Positions 27,801 through 36,716 of a stretch of DNA of 64,000 bases are shown piece after piece. The DNA comes from Methylacidiphilum sp. Yel. Its GTDB lineage: Bacteria; Verrucomicrobiota; Verrucomicrobiia; Methylacidiphilales; Methylacidiphilaceae. The notes below the pieces were generated by a model. That model was not told the origin of the DNA and did no database searches. It saw only the letters and a program-made list of their open reading frames with translations. The position numbers were made by a program, and so were the translations under genes. The stretch spans positions 1 to 64,000 of the forward strand of contig NZ_LXQB01000067.1 in the NCBI RefSeq assembly GCF_004421185.1, given 5' to 3'. How positions within the stretch are numbered: position 1 is the first letter of the stretch; each line of letters starts with the position of its first letter.

Positions 27801-28352
27801 TTAAGTTGTTTTTTTAAATGTTCTTTTAGAAGACAATGCCGATTCCAATAAAATACAAACAAAACCGATAGTCAGATACGCATCAGCTAGATTAAAAGCT
27901 GGCCAATGATACTCTAAAATATGAGCATCTATAAAATCGATCACATGGCCATGAATCACTCTATCTATCCAATTACCTAAGGCACCTGCAAAAATCAAAG
28001 AGCTAACAAGCATATGAAAAATATTGGTAAAAATTTTTTTTCTAAAAAAAATAAAGCCTATTAAAATTAATAATAGTGTAAAATATTCCCAAAATCCATT
28101 GTTTCCAGCAAATAATCCAAAAGCAATACCTGTATTTTCAACAAAGACAAGATCTAAAAAACCTGGAATTAATTGTTTATTAAAGGAATTTCTAAAAAAA
28201 GAAGAAACCCAAGATTTTGTTATCCAATCAAGCAATAGAAAAAGACTCAAGTTTAGAATAAAGAAAAAGACTTTGAATAAATAGCATTTGAAAATCTCCG
28301 GTTTATTCAAGGCTGATAGATAATGAGATGACGTCGATGGAGACCCCTTCAT
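27801..28352 (-). CDS. lspA: Lipoprotein signal peptidase (signal peptidase II)
   Basis: This aspartic protease cuts signal peptides from diacylated prolipoproteins. Four membrane segments are visible. The two catalytic Asp motifs are present: GALGNWIDRVIHGHVIDFID and FNLADAYLTIG; the conserved ENTGIAFGLF lies between the first two segments. I chose the ATG at 28352 (183 residues); a TTG at 28409 would overlap the upstream gene and add only a non-conserved tail. It would process lipoproteins such as Pal and the L,D-transpeptidase found elsewhere in the window. Confidence 0.92.
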   Translation of the reverse strand: MKGSPSTSSHYLSALNKPEIFKCYLFKVFFFILNLSLFLLLDWITKSWVSSFFRNSFNKQLIPGFLDLVFVENTGIAFGLFAGNNGFWEYFTLLLILIGFIFFRKKIFTNIFHMLVSSLIFAGALGNWIDRVIHGHVIDFIDAHILEYHWPAFNLADAYLTIGFVCILLESALSSKRTFKKTT

Positions 28353-28386
28353 AGATAAAAATAGGATTTGGGGGTAAAGTAAATAA

Positions 28387-28773
28387 TCAAAAATAATGAT
28401 CTTCTTCAAGTTCCTTCAGTCTTTTCTCGTTAGTTTCTTCTACGACTTCTACAAGATTCGGTAATTCCAGAAGAACTTCAAGACTAAGTGGAATTTGATC
28501 GGAGAAAAAGCTAGTGGTTTCAATGATTTGTCGGTTATTGGAAAGATATACCCAAGCAAATTCATCCCCCTGAATGATTCGAAATTGCGGATGTTCTTCA
28601 TAAAAAATATCATCCAGTTTTTCTATTACCATAGTTGACGTATAGTTCCCCTGTCCAGGAATTACCTGCTCAACTCTTTCAAAACGCTCCAGCCAATGTG
28701 CCACAAACTTCTCAATTTCTTCTTTTGTAAAAGGTTGTAAGAAAACACCAATGTATCCACTCCGTTGTATCAT
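28387..28773 (-). CDS. Conserved-looking small protein, function unknown
   Basis: I do not recognise this 128-residue protein. It begins MIQRSGYIGVFLQPFTKEE and alternates beta-like and helical segments (IGVFLQPF, STMVIEKL, FRIIQGDEFAWVYL), followed by a strongly acidic C-terminus. It has no cysteines, no signal peptide and no membrane segment, so it is probably a cytoplasmic alpha/beta protein. It sits 12 bases after dnaN and 34 bases before lspA on the same strand, which supports it as a real operon member. Codon use looks like its neighbours. Confidence 0.65.
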   Translation of the reverse strand: MIQRSGYIGVFLQPFTKEEIEKFVAHWLERFERVEQVIPGQGNYTSTMVIEKLDDIFYEEHPQFRIIQGDEFAWVYLSNNRQIIETTSFFSDQIPLSLEVLLELPNLVEVVEETNEKRLKELEEDHYF

Positions 28774-28785
28774 AAAAGCAGGCTC

Positions 28786-29901
28786 TTATTGATTTTTAAT
28801 TGGCATTAAAACATAGACAAAATTCGTCCCTTCGGTTATCAGGCATGGATTGCCTTTGGTTGAAGGATTAACAAATTCTAAAATGACATCTTCTTTTTCC
28901 ATTTCTTTTAAAGGATCCAAGAGATAGAAAGGATTAAAAGGAATTGAAAATGGCTCCCCTTTAAATTCTTTTATAATGAGGGTTTCTTTGGCTTGTCCAA
29001 TTTCTGGAGCCTGACAAGAAAGGACTAATTCTTGATTCCCTACGAAATTAAGGATAATTGGAATCGATCCAGAACCACTAGAAGCAATGGAGGAAACCCT
29101 ACGGATAGAATGCATAAAGCTGTTACGATCGATAACCGCTTTTTCTGTTGTAGCTTTAGGAATAACCTGTTTAAAATTAGGGTACTTGCCTTCGATGAGT
29201 TTAGAAAAAAAGAGAATATTGTCGTATTCTAAAAAAATTTTATTTGGATCCAAAAACATCTTTAGAGCCTTGTCAGAATTTTCTAGTATCCTAGAAATTT
29301 CTAAAATTGCTTTGGCTGGAACAATCCCTTCAGCTTCCAAACTACCTGTCTCAAAGTCATCAAAAACATAAGCTAACCTTTTCCCATCGGTAGCCGCCAC
29401 TTCAAAACGACCTGGTTTGACCGAAAACCACGCCCCATTTAATGCAGGCCTACTTTCGTCAGCCATGGCATACTCGACCATTTTCAGCATCTTCCGTAAT
29501 TTGCTTTGAGGCATTTCCATAGAATTGTTAAACTTTCCTGGAGAGAATTTTGGATAGTCATCCTCTGGCAACCCGTGTAACTTAAATAAACAATTGGCTG
29601 AAGAAAGTGTTGTGAGGTGATTGGAATCCGTTTCTAGAGTGAGTTCATTTGACTCTAGCTCTCTGACAATGGTCAATAGTCTTCGGGCGGGCAAAGTAGT
29701 TATTCCATTTTCTGTAACCGTTGCTTTTAGGTTTAATTTTAAGCTTGTTTGTAGGTCGGTAGCAAACAAAACAACCAAATCAGGAATCTGTGCTGTCAAA
29801 TGCAAATGACTAAGAATAGGAAGAGTTGATCTAGGATTAATAATACTTTGAATCAGCGATAAAGATTCAATGAATTGGTTTTTATCCACACAAAATTTCA
29901 T
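28786..29901 (-). CDS. dnaN: DNA polymerase III sliding clamp (beta subunit)
   Basis: The ring-shaped processivity factor of the replicative polymerase. Three repeats of the clamp fold fit in 371 residues. Marks include RSTLPILSHLHL near the start, LPARRLL, LPEDDYPKF, and RPALNGAWF at the second-domain start; the conserved C-terminus ends YVLMPIKNQ, close to the usual VMPMR. A perfect DnaA box (TTATCCACA, 29882-29890) lies within its first codons. It is downstream of dnaA on the same strand, the classic dnaA-dnaN order, separated by about 210 bases. Confidence 0.97.
   Translation of the reverse strand: MKFCVDKNQFIESLSLIQSIINPRSTLPILSHLHLTAQIPDLVVLFATDLQTSLKLNLKATVTENGITTLPARRLLTIVRELESNELTLETDSNHLTTLSSANCLFKLHGLPEDDYPKFSPGKFNNSMEMPQSKLRKMLKMVEYAMADESRPALNGAWFSVKPGRFEVAATDGKRLAYVFDDFETGSLEAEGIVPAKAILEISRILENSDKALKMFLDPNKIFLEYDNILFFSKLIEGKYPNFKQVIPKATTEKAVIDRNSFMHSIRRVSSIASSGSGSIPIILNFVGNQELVLSCQAPEIGQAKETLIIKEFKGEPFSIPFNPFYLLDPLKEMEKEDVILEFVNPSTKGNPCLITEGTNFVYVLMPIKNQ
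29882..29890 (+). promoter_or_regulatory. DnaA box, consensus
   Basis: TTATCCACA on the plus strand is an exact match to the E. coli R1/R4 consensus. It sits at the start of dnaN and may serve DnaA-dependent control of the clamp gene or form part of the origin region. One nine-base match alone can occur by chance, but the location favours function. Confidence 0.55.
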
Positions 29902-30110
29902 GCTTATTCTCCAATAATAACACTCTGTTTTTTCTTATACATAGTATTCATAAGAATAATAAAAAAAGGGAAAGAGCTTCTTAATCATTATAAGACAAGG
30001 AGTTTGTTCCCTTCTTTTATTTTGAATATTTTATCAATTCTTGTTAATAATTTCATACTTTAAGCAAATTTTTTTTTTAAAAACCTCTTTTTTTCACAAC
30101 CATTCACACT
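29902..30110. other. dnaA-dnaN spacer with DnaA-box-like sites
   Basis: This 209-base AT-rich spacer lacks a coding frame. TTTTTCACA (30090-30098) and CCATTCACA (30100-30108) lie next to the dnaA stop and match the TTATTCACA boxes upstream of dnaA at eight and seven of nine positions. The spacer probably holds the dnaN promoter. Confidence 0.4.
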
Positions 30111-31466
30111 TTATTGAGAAGAAGTTAATCTTTCGGTGATTTTTTTTATCAGCTGCATTAGATCAGGATCTTGAGTCATTTTTTCTGAAATGGTTCTTTG
30201 TGCATGGAGGACTGTTCCATGATCTCTTCCTCCAAAGCTTTCACCGATCTGGGATAATGAAAAATTGGTCAGCTTTCTAGCTAAATACATAGCTACCATT
30301 CTGGGAAAAGCTATCGAAGATATCCTTCTTTTTGAAACCATATCCGAATACCTAATATCATAAGCCTCACAGACCATTTTTTGAATCATTTCAATTGTAA
30401 TGGTTTTTGATGGTTGAATGGAAATAAGATCCTTGAGAAGCGATTCGACTTCTTCCAAACTAACTATTTCCCGCTTATGAATGGAAATATAAGCACAAAG
30501 TCTATTTAAGGCTCCTTCCAGTTGCCGCACGTTTGTTTTTATTCTTTCTGCAATAAATTCCAAAATTTTTTCTTCGATAGAAATAGAATAATTTTTCAAT
30601 TTATTTTTTAATATAGCTAATCTGACCTCAATTCCAGGAGGAAGTATTTCGGCTGTCAATCCCCATTCAAACCTTGATATAAGCCTTTTCTCCAGGTTCT
30701 GAAGAGCACTTGGAGCTTCATCTCCGCTTAAAACAATTTGCTTGCTCCCATCAAAAAGGCAGTTAAATGTGTGAAAAAATTCTTCTTGTGATCTTTCTTT
30801 CCCAGCCAAGAATTGAATGTCATCAATCAAAAGCACATCGATTTGCCTATATTTTTTTCTAAACTGCACAAGATTTCCTTTTTGTATAGCCTCAATAAAT
30901 TCATTAGTAAACTGCTCCGAGGTGACGTATTGAAGAAGGATTCTCTTATTCTTTTTAAAAATATAATTACCTATAGCCTGCATCAGATGTGTCTTTCCTA
31001 AGCCAACTTTTCCATATAAAAAAAGAGGATTATAAGCTTTGGCTGGAGATTCCGCTACTGCTTTTGCAGCTGCTGCAGCAAACTCACAATTTGGTCCTAC
31101 TACGAAGTTTTCAAAGGAAAATTTTAAATTTAATCCTTTTGATTCAATGACTGATTTTTCCTCTTGAATAGGCTCTTTAGTAGATTTTTCTATTATCCCC
31201 ATTTGCTTTTGATCATGATAAAAAGAGACCTTCAGATTTTTGCCAAGAATCCTAGAAGAAGCACCGATAACTTGGGGTAAATAATTTTCTTCTATCCAAT
31301 ATTGATAAATCGGATCGGGAGCCTTCAGTATTAAAATATCATTCTCTATTCCTATCAATTCTATGGGATAAAACCATTTTTCGATCGCTTCTCTGGATAT
31401 TACTTTTTGAAGTTCTAAACAAATGCCATTCCAAAGAGAATGATATTCAGTAGCCACTTTATTCAC
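30111..31466 (-). CDS. dnaA: Chromosomal replication initiator DnaA
   Basis: DnaA opens the origin. The N-terminal DnaB-interacting domain (about 1-90) has FYPIELIGIENDILILKAP-type strands, then a variable linker (about 95-115). The AAA+ domain has a Walker A of GKVGLGKTH (usually GGVGLGKTH) and Walker B LLIDDIQFLAGK. The C-terminal DNA-binding domain has SLSQIGESFGGRDHGTVLHA, the DnaA signature with Gly in place of the usual Thr/Ser. The 451 residues are normal. The start codon is GTG, overlapped by a DnaA-box-like TTATTCACA, which suggests autoregulation. Confidence 0.97.
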   Translation of the reverse strand: MNKVATEYHSLWNGICLELQKVISREAIEKWFYPIELIGIENDILILKAPDPIYQYWIEENYLPQVIGASSRILGKNLKVSFYHDQKQMGIIEKSTKEPIQEEKSVIESKGLNLKFSFENFVVGPNCEFAAAAAKAVAESPAKAYNPLFLYGKVGLGKTHLMQAIGNYIFKKNKRILLQYVTSEQFTNEFIEAIQKGNLVQFRKKYRQIDVLLIDDIQFLAGKERSQEEFFHTFNCLFDGSKQIVLSGDEAPSALQNLEKRLISRFEWGLTAEILPPGIEVRLAILKNKLKNYSISIEEKILEFIAERIKTNVRQLEGALNRLCAYISIHKREIVSLEEVESLLKDLISIQPSKTITIEMIQKMVCEAYDIRYSDMVSKRRISSIAFPRMVAMYLARKLTNFSLSQIGESFGGRDHGTVLHAQRTISEKMTQDPDLMQLIKKITERLTSSQ

Positions 31467-31791
31467 AAGTTATTAACAATTATTTTTTTTTATTTCTCAG
31501 ATATGTTGTTTTGTCTCAATTTTTATAACTCATTAATAATCATAGCCTAAATATTTTTTTTATAAGGAAAATATTTGCTTAATGACAAAAAATAGAAATG
31601 GTAACTAAAGTTATTCACATTATCATTATGTTTTCTTTGAATGGATTTTTTATTCTTTTTAAAATTTTTTTCTCTCACAAGAAAATTGACATTTTAAAAA
31701 AATAAATTTTTTAAATATTGACATGAATAATTTTTTTCTATCTTCCGATAGAAAAAGCCTTTTAGGTTTTTCCCTTTTCTAAATCAAATAT
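31467..31791. other. Candidate replication origin (oriC) upstream of dnaA
   Basis: This is a very AT-rich 325-base gene-free segment between dnaA and aroE. TTATTCACA occurs twice on the plus strand, at 31459-31467 (touching the dnaA start) and 31611-31619. The stretch 31640-31745 is almost pure A/T with long T and A runs and could be the unwinding element. This arrangement, boxes plus AT-rich DNA beside dnaA, is typical of bacterial origins. The dnaA promoter must also lie here. No GC-skew calculation was possible. Confidence 0.55.
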
Positions 31792-32679
31792 TTAAGCTTC
31801 AGAAGAAGCCACTGATTTTTTCATTATTTCAATAGGTGCAGGAAGGCCGGTCCATATTGAAAATGAAAGAGCACCCTGTTCGATAAGCATCCCCAAGCCA
31901 TTTAATGCCTTGCAACCTAATTTTTTTGCTATTGATTCAAGGGGGGTGGGATTTGGAAAGTATAAAAGATCATAAAGAAGGATTCCAGCCCGCAGAATAT
32001 TCTCCCAATGAAATCCAAGAGAGTTAAAATGTTGAAAAGGGAGGGCTTGAACAAAAAGCTCGCTTTGCTCAATTGCTTTTTTGACATTAGCTTCCGTTAA
32101 AGCCAATACTTGAACTTTAGTTTTGTACTGACTTTCTAAAAGATTTGCTAAATTTAAAGCATTACCATAAGTTCTATTTACTAATATGAGTTTTTGGACA
32201 CCTTCTCTGGCTGATTGTATGGCAATAGCTTTCCCTGCCCCTCCAGTGCCTAATATGGTAATGGATAACTTTTGGAAGTCAATAAAGAAGTTTTTTTTAA
32301 CATCCTTTACCCATCCGAGGCCGTCGGTATTAAAGCCCAATAACACATTTTCCCTTCTTTTCACGGTGTTGACTGATCCAAGAGCTATTGCCGAATGGTC
32401 CAATTGGTTACACAACTCCATCATCCTTTTTTTAAGAGGGGAAGTACAATTCCAACCTAAAAAACCTTTTTTAACCAAAAGGCCTACCGCCTCTTCTAAT
32501 TCTTCTTCTGAAACTTCCATACGTATGTATTCTGAATCGATGGATAATTTTTCAAAGGCCGCCTTTTGGAAAATGGGAGATAAGGAGTGAGCAATTGGTT
32601 TTCCTAAGACTGCATAACTAGGTTTTGTTGGATGAAAAGCAGCAATTGTTTCCAAAGTAAAATATTTTTGGTCCCTCAT
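31792..32679 (-). CDS. aroE: Shikimate dehydrogenase
   Basis: It reduces 3-dehydroshikimate with NADPH in aromatic amino-acid synthesis. The substrate motif GKPIAHSLSPIFQ is near the N-terminus, NCTSPLKKRM follows (catalytic Lys), then GFNTDGLGWV and the NADP motif LGTGGAGKAIA, with VNRTYGNA after it. The C-terminal helix MLIEQGALSFSIWTG is typical. I chose the ATG at 32679 (295 residues); the upstream TTG adds four residues. It is transcribed toward the origin segment and stands alone. Confidence 0.93.
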   Translation of the reverse strand: MRDQKYFTLETIAAFHPTKPSYAVLGKPIAHSLSPIFQKAAFEKLSIDSEYIRMEVSEEELEEAVGLLVKKGFLGWNCTSPLKKRMMELCNQLDHSAIALGSVNTVKRRENVLLGFNTDGLGWVKDVKKNFFIDFQKLSITILGTGGAGKAIAIQSAREGVQKLILVNRTYGNALNLANLLESQYKTKVQVLALTEANVKKAIEQSELFVQALPFQHFNSLGFHWENILRAGILLYDLLYFPNPTPLESIAKKLGCKALNGLGMLIEQGALSFSIWTGLPAPIEIMKKSVASSEA

Positions 32680-32817
32680 AGTAAAAAACAAACAATATTT
32701 TCCAATGAATAATAGCTACTAATAGCTAATATGATGGAGAATAGATGGAATAGCGATAGCTAAAAATTGAAAGTTTTCATTAGGATCAAATTAGATTTTA
32801 ATAGATAAGGGGAAAAA

Positions 32818-33690
32818 ATGGAAAATTTTTCTTTCAATTTGATTTTAGAGGAGCTTCTTACCTCTTATAAGATTCATGGCGGAATCAACTGTGCTGATGG
32901 GAAGAATCTCCCTTCAAAAAAAGCCGTCTCAAAACTCACTGAAGACCTTCTAAGTCTTATATTTCCTGGATTTTATATTTCTCTTTCTCTTTCTCAGGAC
33001 AAAGTAGGAGCGTTTTGTTTGGAAGTTTTAAAAAGAGTGTATCAAGCTTTACTAGCGGAGCTGGAAAAAAGCTTGCTTTTCTCTCCTATAAAGGATCAAA
33101 CCGCTGCCTCAATATGCCAGAGATTTTTATCTAAACTTCCAGAAATCAGAAAGATTTTAGCTACAGATCTAAAAGCCACCTATGAAGGAGATCCAGCTTC
33201 AGCAAGCATTGAAGAAGTACTTTTGGCATATCCAGGAATTGAAGCCATAGCTGTCTATAGATTAGCTCATGTGCTTTATCAGGAAAATGTAGCATTGATT
33301 CCAAGGATGATGACCGAATGGGCACATGCAAGAACAGGAATTGACATCCATCCTGGAGCCGAGATTGGTTCAGATTTTTTCATAGACCATGGAACGGGTA
33401 TTGTCATAGGGGAAACCTGCAAAATTGGACATCATGTGAAAATTTACCATGGAGTTACTCTTGGCGCTCGATCCACCAAGGGTGGAAGAAAATTGCGTGG
33501 ACAAAAAAGGCATCCTACAATTGAAGATTATGTAACTATCTATCCAGGAGCGACCATTCTTGGAGGAGAAACAGTAATAGGGGCAGGCAGCATCATAGGC
33601 GGTAATGTCTGGTTGACACATCCAGTCGCTCCCAATTCGATTGTCACTCTCGTAAATCAAGAAATTCGCGTAAGAACCAAGAACGAATAG
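32818..33690 (+). CDS. cysE: Serine O-acetyltransferase
   Basis: It acetylates serine with acetyl-CoA, the committed step of cysteine synthesis. The N-terminal helical domain (about 1-140) is followed by a left-handed parallel beta-helix of hexapeptide repeats (about 165-280): IDIHPGAEIGSDFFIDHGTG with the catalytic His/Asp region, IGETCKIGHHVKIYHGVTLG, and an IIGGNVWLTHPV end. The 290 residues and longer N-domain fit the EpsC/SATase branch. GATAAGGGG precedes the ATG. It is 15 bases upstream of nifS on the same strand, so cysteine production and sulfur mobilisation are linked. Confidence 0.93.
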   Translation: MENFSFNLILEELLTSYKIHGGINCADGKNLPSKKAVSKLTEDLLSLIFPGFYISLSLSQDKVGAFCLEVLKRVYQALLAELEKSLLFSPIKDQTAASICQRFLSKLPEIRKILATDLKATYEGDPASASIEEVLLAYPGIEAIAVYRLAHVLYQENVALIPRMMTEWAHARTGIDIHPGAEIGSDFFIDHGTGIVIGETCKIGHHVKIYHGVTLGARSTKGGRKLRGQKRHPTIEDYVTIYPGATILGGETVIGAGSIIGGNVWLTHPVAPNSIVTLVNQEIRVRTKNE

Positions 33691-33705
33691 CTAAAAAGAT
33701 AGGTA

Positions 33706-34842
33706 ATGAAACGCATTTACCTTGACTACAATGCCTCAACCCCTATGGATCCAAAGGTTATCAAAGAAATAGCCTCTGGGATGACCGTCATGGGTAATCC
33801 TTCCAGCATCCATGAAGAGGGCAGACAGGCGCGCTTTCTCATAGAAAAAGCCCGTGAAAAAGTGGCCCAGCTTCTTGGAGTTAAAAGCAAGGAAATTATT
33901 TTTACTTCTGGAGGTTCAGAAAGTGATTCCTTGGCTCTCATGGGGGTTGTCTATGGAAACAAGAAAAAGAAAAACCATATTGTTCTATCGGCAATAGAGC
34001 ATCATGCTGTTTTAGAAACAGCCTCTTACTTAGAAAAAAATGGATGCAAAATCAGTTTCGTTCCCTGTTCTAAGCAAGGGATAGTCGATGTAGAAAAATT
34101 AGCTTCTTACCTTACAGATCAAACTATTCTTGTTTCTATCCAATCGGCAAACAATGAGACAGGTGTCTGCCAGCCAATTGAAGAAATAGCGAATCTGTGC
34201 AAACAAAAAGAAATTTTTTTTCATTCCGACATTGTCCAGAGCATCGGTAAAGTTCCCATAGATATAAAAGGATTGTCTTTGGCTAGCCTTTCAGCTCATA
34301 AATTTTATGGACCCAAGGGAGTAGGAATCCTTTTTATCAAAGAAGGGGTTCCTTTTGAAAGACTGATCTATGGCGGCAATCAAGAAAAAGGAAAGAGAGG
34401 GGGGACAGAGAATTTGTTAGGAATCATTGGACTTGCAAAAGCTTTAGAAATTTCTCTCCTAGAGATGGAGGAACAAAAGGAAAGACAATTTCGACTCATC
34501 GAAAGACTGTGGGAATCCCTAGCTGATCTTCCAGGTATAGAGCGTGTTGGAGATCCCAATCGTAGGGTACCTAATACGCTTCTTGTCCTCTTTTCAGGAC
34601 TCAGTGGACATGATCTTTTAATAGGGCTTGATCTTGCCGGCATTGCAGCATCTAGCGGCTCAGCCTGTATGTCTGGCAGCAGTCAGCCTTCTCATGTCCT
34701 TATGGCGATGGGATATGGGTCTTCTCAAGCCATCTCTTCGGTTCGATTTTCTATCGGAAAATTTACCACGGAAGAAGAAATTACCGAAGCAGCCCAAAGA
34801 ATTAGAGAGGTAGTTCTCTCACAACAAAAAGCATTGTCTTGA
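33706..34842 (+). CDS. nifS: Cysteine desulfurase, NifS/IscS type
   Basis: This PLP enzyme removes sulfur from cysteine as an enzyme persulfide for iron-sulfur clusters and thio-modifications. Key parts: YLDYNASTPMDP at the N-terminus, EHHAV (His at 99-100), PLP lysine K199 in SAHKFYGPKG, and the mobile-loop cysteine C321 in SSGSACMSGSSQPSHVL, which puts it in group I (NifS/IscS), not the SufS group II. The 378 residues are normal. It follows cysE closely and has no iscU or sufE beside it. As sufBCD in this window lacks sufS, this enzyme may be their sulfur donor. Confidence 0.93.
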   Translation: MKRIYLDYNASTPMDPKVIKEIASGMTVMGNPSSIHEEGRQARFLIEKAREKVAQLLGVKSKEIIFTSGGSESDSLALMGVVYGNKKKKNHIVLSAIEHHAVLETASYLEKNGCKISFVPCSKQGIVDVEKLASYLTDQTILVSIQSANNETGVCQPIEEIANLCKQKEIFFHSDIVQSIGKVPIDIKGLSLASLSAHKFYGPKGVGILFIKEGVPFERLIYGGNQEKGKRGGTENLLGIIGLAKALEISLLEMEEQKERQFRLIERLWESLADLPGIERVGDPNRRVPNTLLVLFSGLSGHDLLIGLDLAGIAASSGSACMSGSSQPSHVLMAMGYGSSQAISSVRFSIGKFTTEEEITEAAQRIREVVLSQQKALS

Positions 34843-34847
34843 AACTT

Positions 34848-35945
34848 TTATATAGCCATTGCATTGATGATATCAGGAAGAACCGTTGTAAAAGATACCA
34901 ATTGAAGGTCAAGTTCTTTAATTGTTTCAGAGCTATCAGCAATGGAGTCTTCTTGCAGCATCACAAGCATTTCCTTAGTTATAGGTGGGTTTTTGATCAG
35001 TTTTTCAACAATTCTCACAAGAGGTAAAGCAACAGCAGAAGGCACATTAAATAGTAATCTCTTTTCTATACTCTTACGAAACAGCAGTGTGAGGAAAAGC
35101 CAAGAAAGCAGATATGGAGCCCAAAAGTCTCCATGCCAATGTTCAATTAAGGCCTTAAGACCGATAAGAGGATAAACTAAAAAGCTTAAGAGTGCCATCG
35201 CAATTCTTGATAGGGTATAAAAGGGGAAAGATTCAATTTTGTAGGGTATCTGACCTTGATCTAAAATCAATAATAGAATTTCTTTTAAAGAGTAGACCTC
35301 AGGCCCAGTAAGTGTGTAGGTTTTATGAAAGGTGTTAGGATTGGGGATGGCCCGAACAAAGGCTTCTGCTACATTTTCAACGAATATAGGTTGAAGCTTG
35401 CTTTTTCCACCATCAATCAATGGGAATAACAGCAGAGGATTATTTTGAAAAAAAAGCATTTTATATAATCTTTTTGTAAAGTCATCTCCAATTCCAAAGA
35501 CAACAGAGGGCTGAAAAATTGTCCAATCCAGCTCGCTATTTCTTACCAGTTCTTCGGCAGTCCATTTTGTTTGATGATAACGGCTTCTCGCATTAGGACG
35601 AGTCCCTAATGCACTCATATGAAGAAATCGTTTCACTCCGTTTTCCTTAGAAGCTTGAATCATGTTTTTGGTAATTTGAACATGCACTTTCTTGAAAGTA
35701 TCCTGCCCCTGCTCAACAATAATTCCTACCAAATGAATAACGGCATCGACTCCCGAACAGCATTTTCTAGCAAAAGACAGATCCGAAAGATCTCCCGCTA
35801 AGAATTCACAAGATAGCTCGTAAAGCGCTTTTATTTGCTTTAAATTCCGAGTCGACACTCTCACCTTATATCCTAGCTGGCAAAGAAGCTTGACGATACT
35901 TTTACCAATAAATCCTGTGCCTCCGGTGACTAGTATGGTTGCCAT
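34848..35945 (-). CDS. NDUFA9-like NAD(P)-binding SDR protein with membrane tail
   Basis: This is an atypical short-chain dehydrogenase. The Rossmann motif VTGGTGFIG opens the protein; AGDLSD, HLVGII and YHQTKWTAEELV (catalytic Tyr-x3-Lys-like) follow, the pattern of the complex I NDUFA9 subunit family. From about residue 230 there are several hydrophobic stretches (FYTLSRIAMALLSFLVYPLIG, PYLLSWLFLTLL), which suggest membrane association. The ATG at 35945 starts right at the Rossmann strand; an upstream start at 36023 adds a poorly supported segment. Family members include quinone-related and cofactor-stabilising proteins; the substrate is unknown. It converges with nifS, only five bases apart. 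Confidence 0.78.
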   Translation of the reverse strand: MATILVTGGTGFIGKSIVKLLCQLGYKVRVSTRNLKQIKALYELSCEFLAGDLSDLSFARKCCSGVDAVIHLVGIIVEQGQDTFKKVHVQITKNMIQASKENGVKRFLHMSALGTRPNARSRYHQTKWTAEELVRNSELDWTIFQPSVVFGIGDDFTKRLYKMLFFQNNPLLLFPLIDGGKSKLQPIFVENVAEAFVRAIPNPNTFHKTYTLTGPEVYSLKEILLLILDQGQIPYKIESFPFYTLSRIAMALLSFLVYPLIGLKALIEHWHGDFWAPYLLSWLFLTLLFRKSIEKRLLFNVPSAVALPLVRIVEKLIKNPPITKEMLVMLQEDSIADSSETIKELDLQLVSFTTVLPDIINAMAI

Positions 35946-36109
35946 AGCTTGAATATAAATTTCAAAGGAATCGATAAAAAAATAGTGTAAATCAAGGACT
36001 AAATAAAAAAGAAACTTTTCCATCTTTATTACTTTTGCTTATGATCTTTTTGTTTCTTTGTTATTGAGTGAGCGAAATTCTAATCTCTATATAAAGGAAA
36101 GAAAAAAAC

Positions 36110-36688
36110 ATGAAACGATCGATACTCCTTTTTGCCTTTTTATTCTATCCTCTTTTTTTATATGCAAAAACTCCTACGGCTTTTGAAGCCCTTAGAATTG
36201 CTGAAAAGCAAGTCAGTCCAGATTCCAAACAGTATTTGTATGGAATCATTGGCCAACGCAGTCCTACAACTTTAACTCCAGTCAGTTGGCAGTTTATTTA
36301 TTGGAATCCGCATTCATGGTCCCATTCCGAACAAATTACAGTTGCTGGAGGACAGGTAACGGAAATTAAAGATGGTCTTTTTTCCCTTGGAAACTTACAC
36401 CTTTTGCCTTATAAAAAAGAAAATACGATTAATCCTTCTAAGTTAAAAATAGACTCGAATAGAGCTTTAGACATTGCCACAAAATCTAACGAGATGTTTA
36501 AAGCCGTTAGGCTGAGCACAGTAACCTTTCGGCTCGCCTCACTTAAAGAGCATGAAGAAGCGTGTTGGATTCTGGACTTTTTTGCAGACAAAAACGGGCT
36601 GGAGCACTCCATTGGCTATGTTATTATAGGGGCAATCACCGGCAAGGTATATAAGATGAAACTAAATTTTTCAAAAGTTTTACATTGA
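36110..36688 (+). CDS. Secreted protein of unknown function, PepSY-like
   Basis: The 192-residue protein has a clear signal peptide (MKRSILLFAFLFYPLFLYA). The mature part has two halves. The second half has DSNRALDIATKSNEM followed by WILDFFADKNG and YVIIGAITGKVYKMKL, the general look of a PepSY-type fold (helix, then sheet with a G-x-V end). I do not recognise a named family with confidence. GGAAAG lies upstream of the ATG. It is 28 bases before the amidase gene on the same strand, so an envelope role is plausible but only inferred. Confidence 0.6.
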   Translation: MKRSILLFAFLFYPLFLYAKTPTAFEALRIAEKQVSPDSKQYLYGIIGQRSPTTLTPVSWQFIYWNPHSWSHSEQITVAGGQVTEIKDGLFSLGNLHLLPYKKENTINPSKLKIDSNRALDIATKSNEMFKAVRLSTVTFRLASLKEHEEACWILDFFADKNGLEHSIGYVIIGAITGKVYKMKLNFSKVLH

Positions 36689-36716
36689 TAGAGGCACCAT
36701 CGATGGTTGAGGTATT

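Noticed and set aside
32186-32590. 134-residue plus-strand frame opposite aroE
   Set aside because: Antisense shadow; aroE is complete and conserved.
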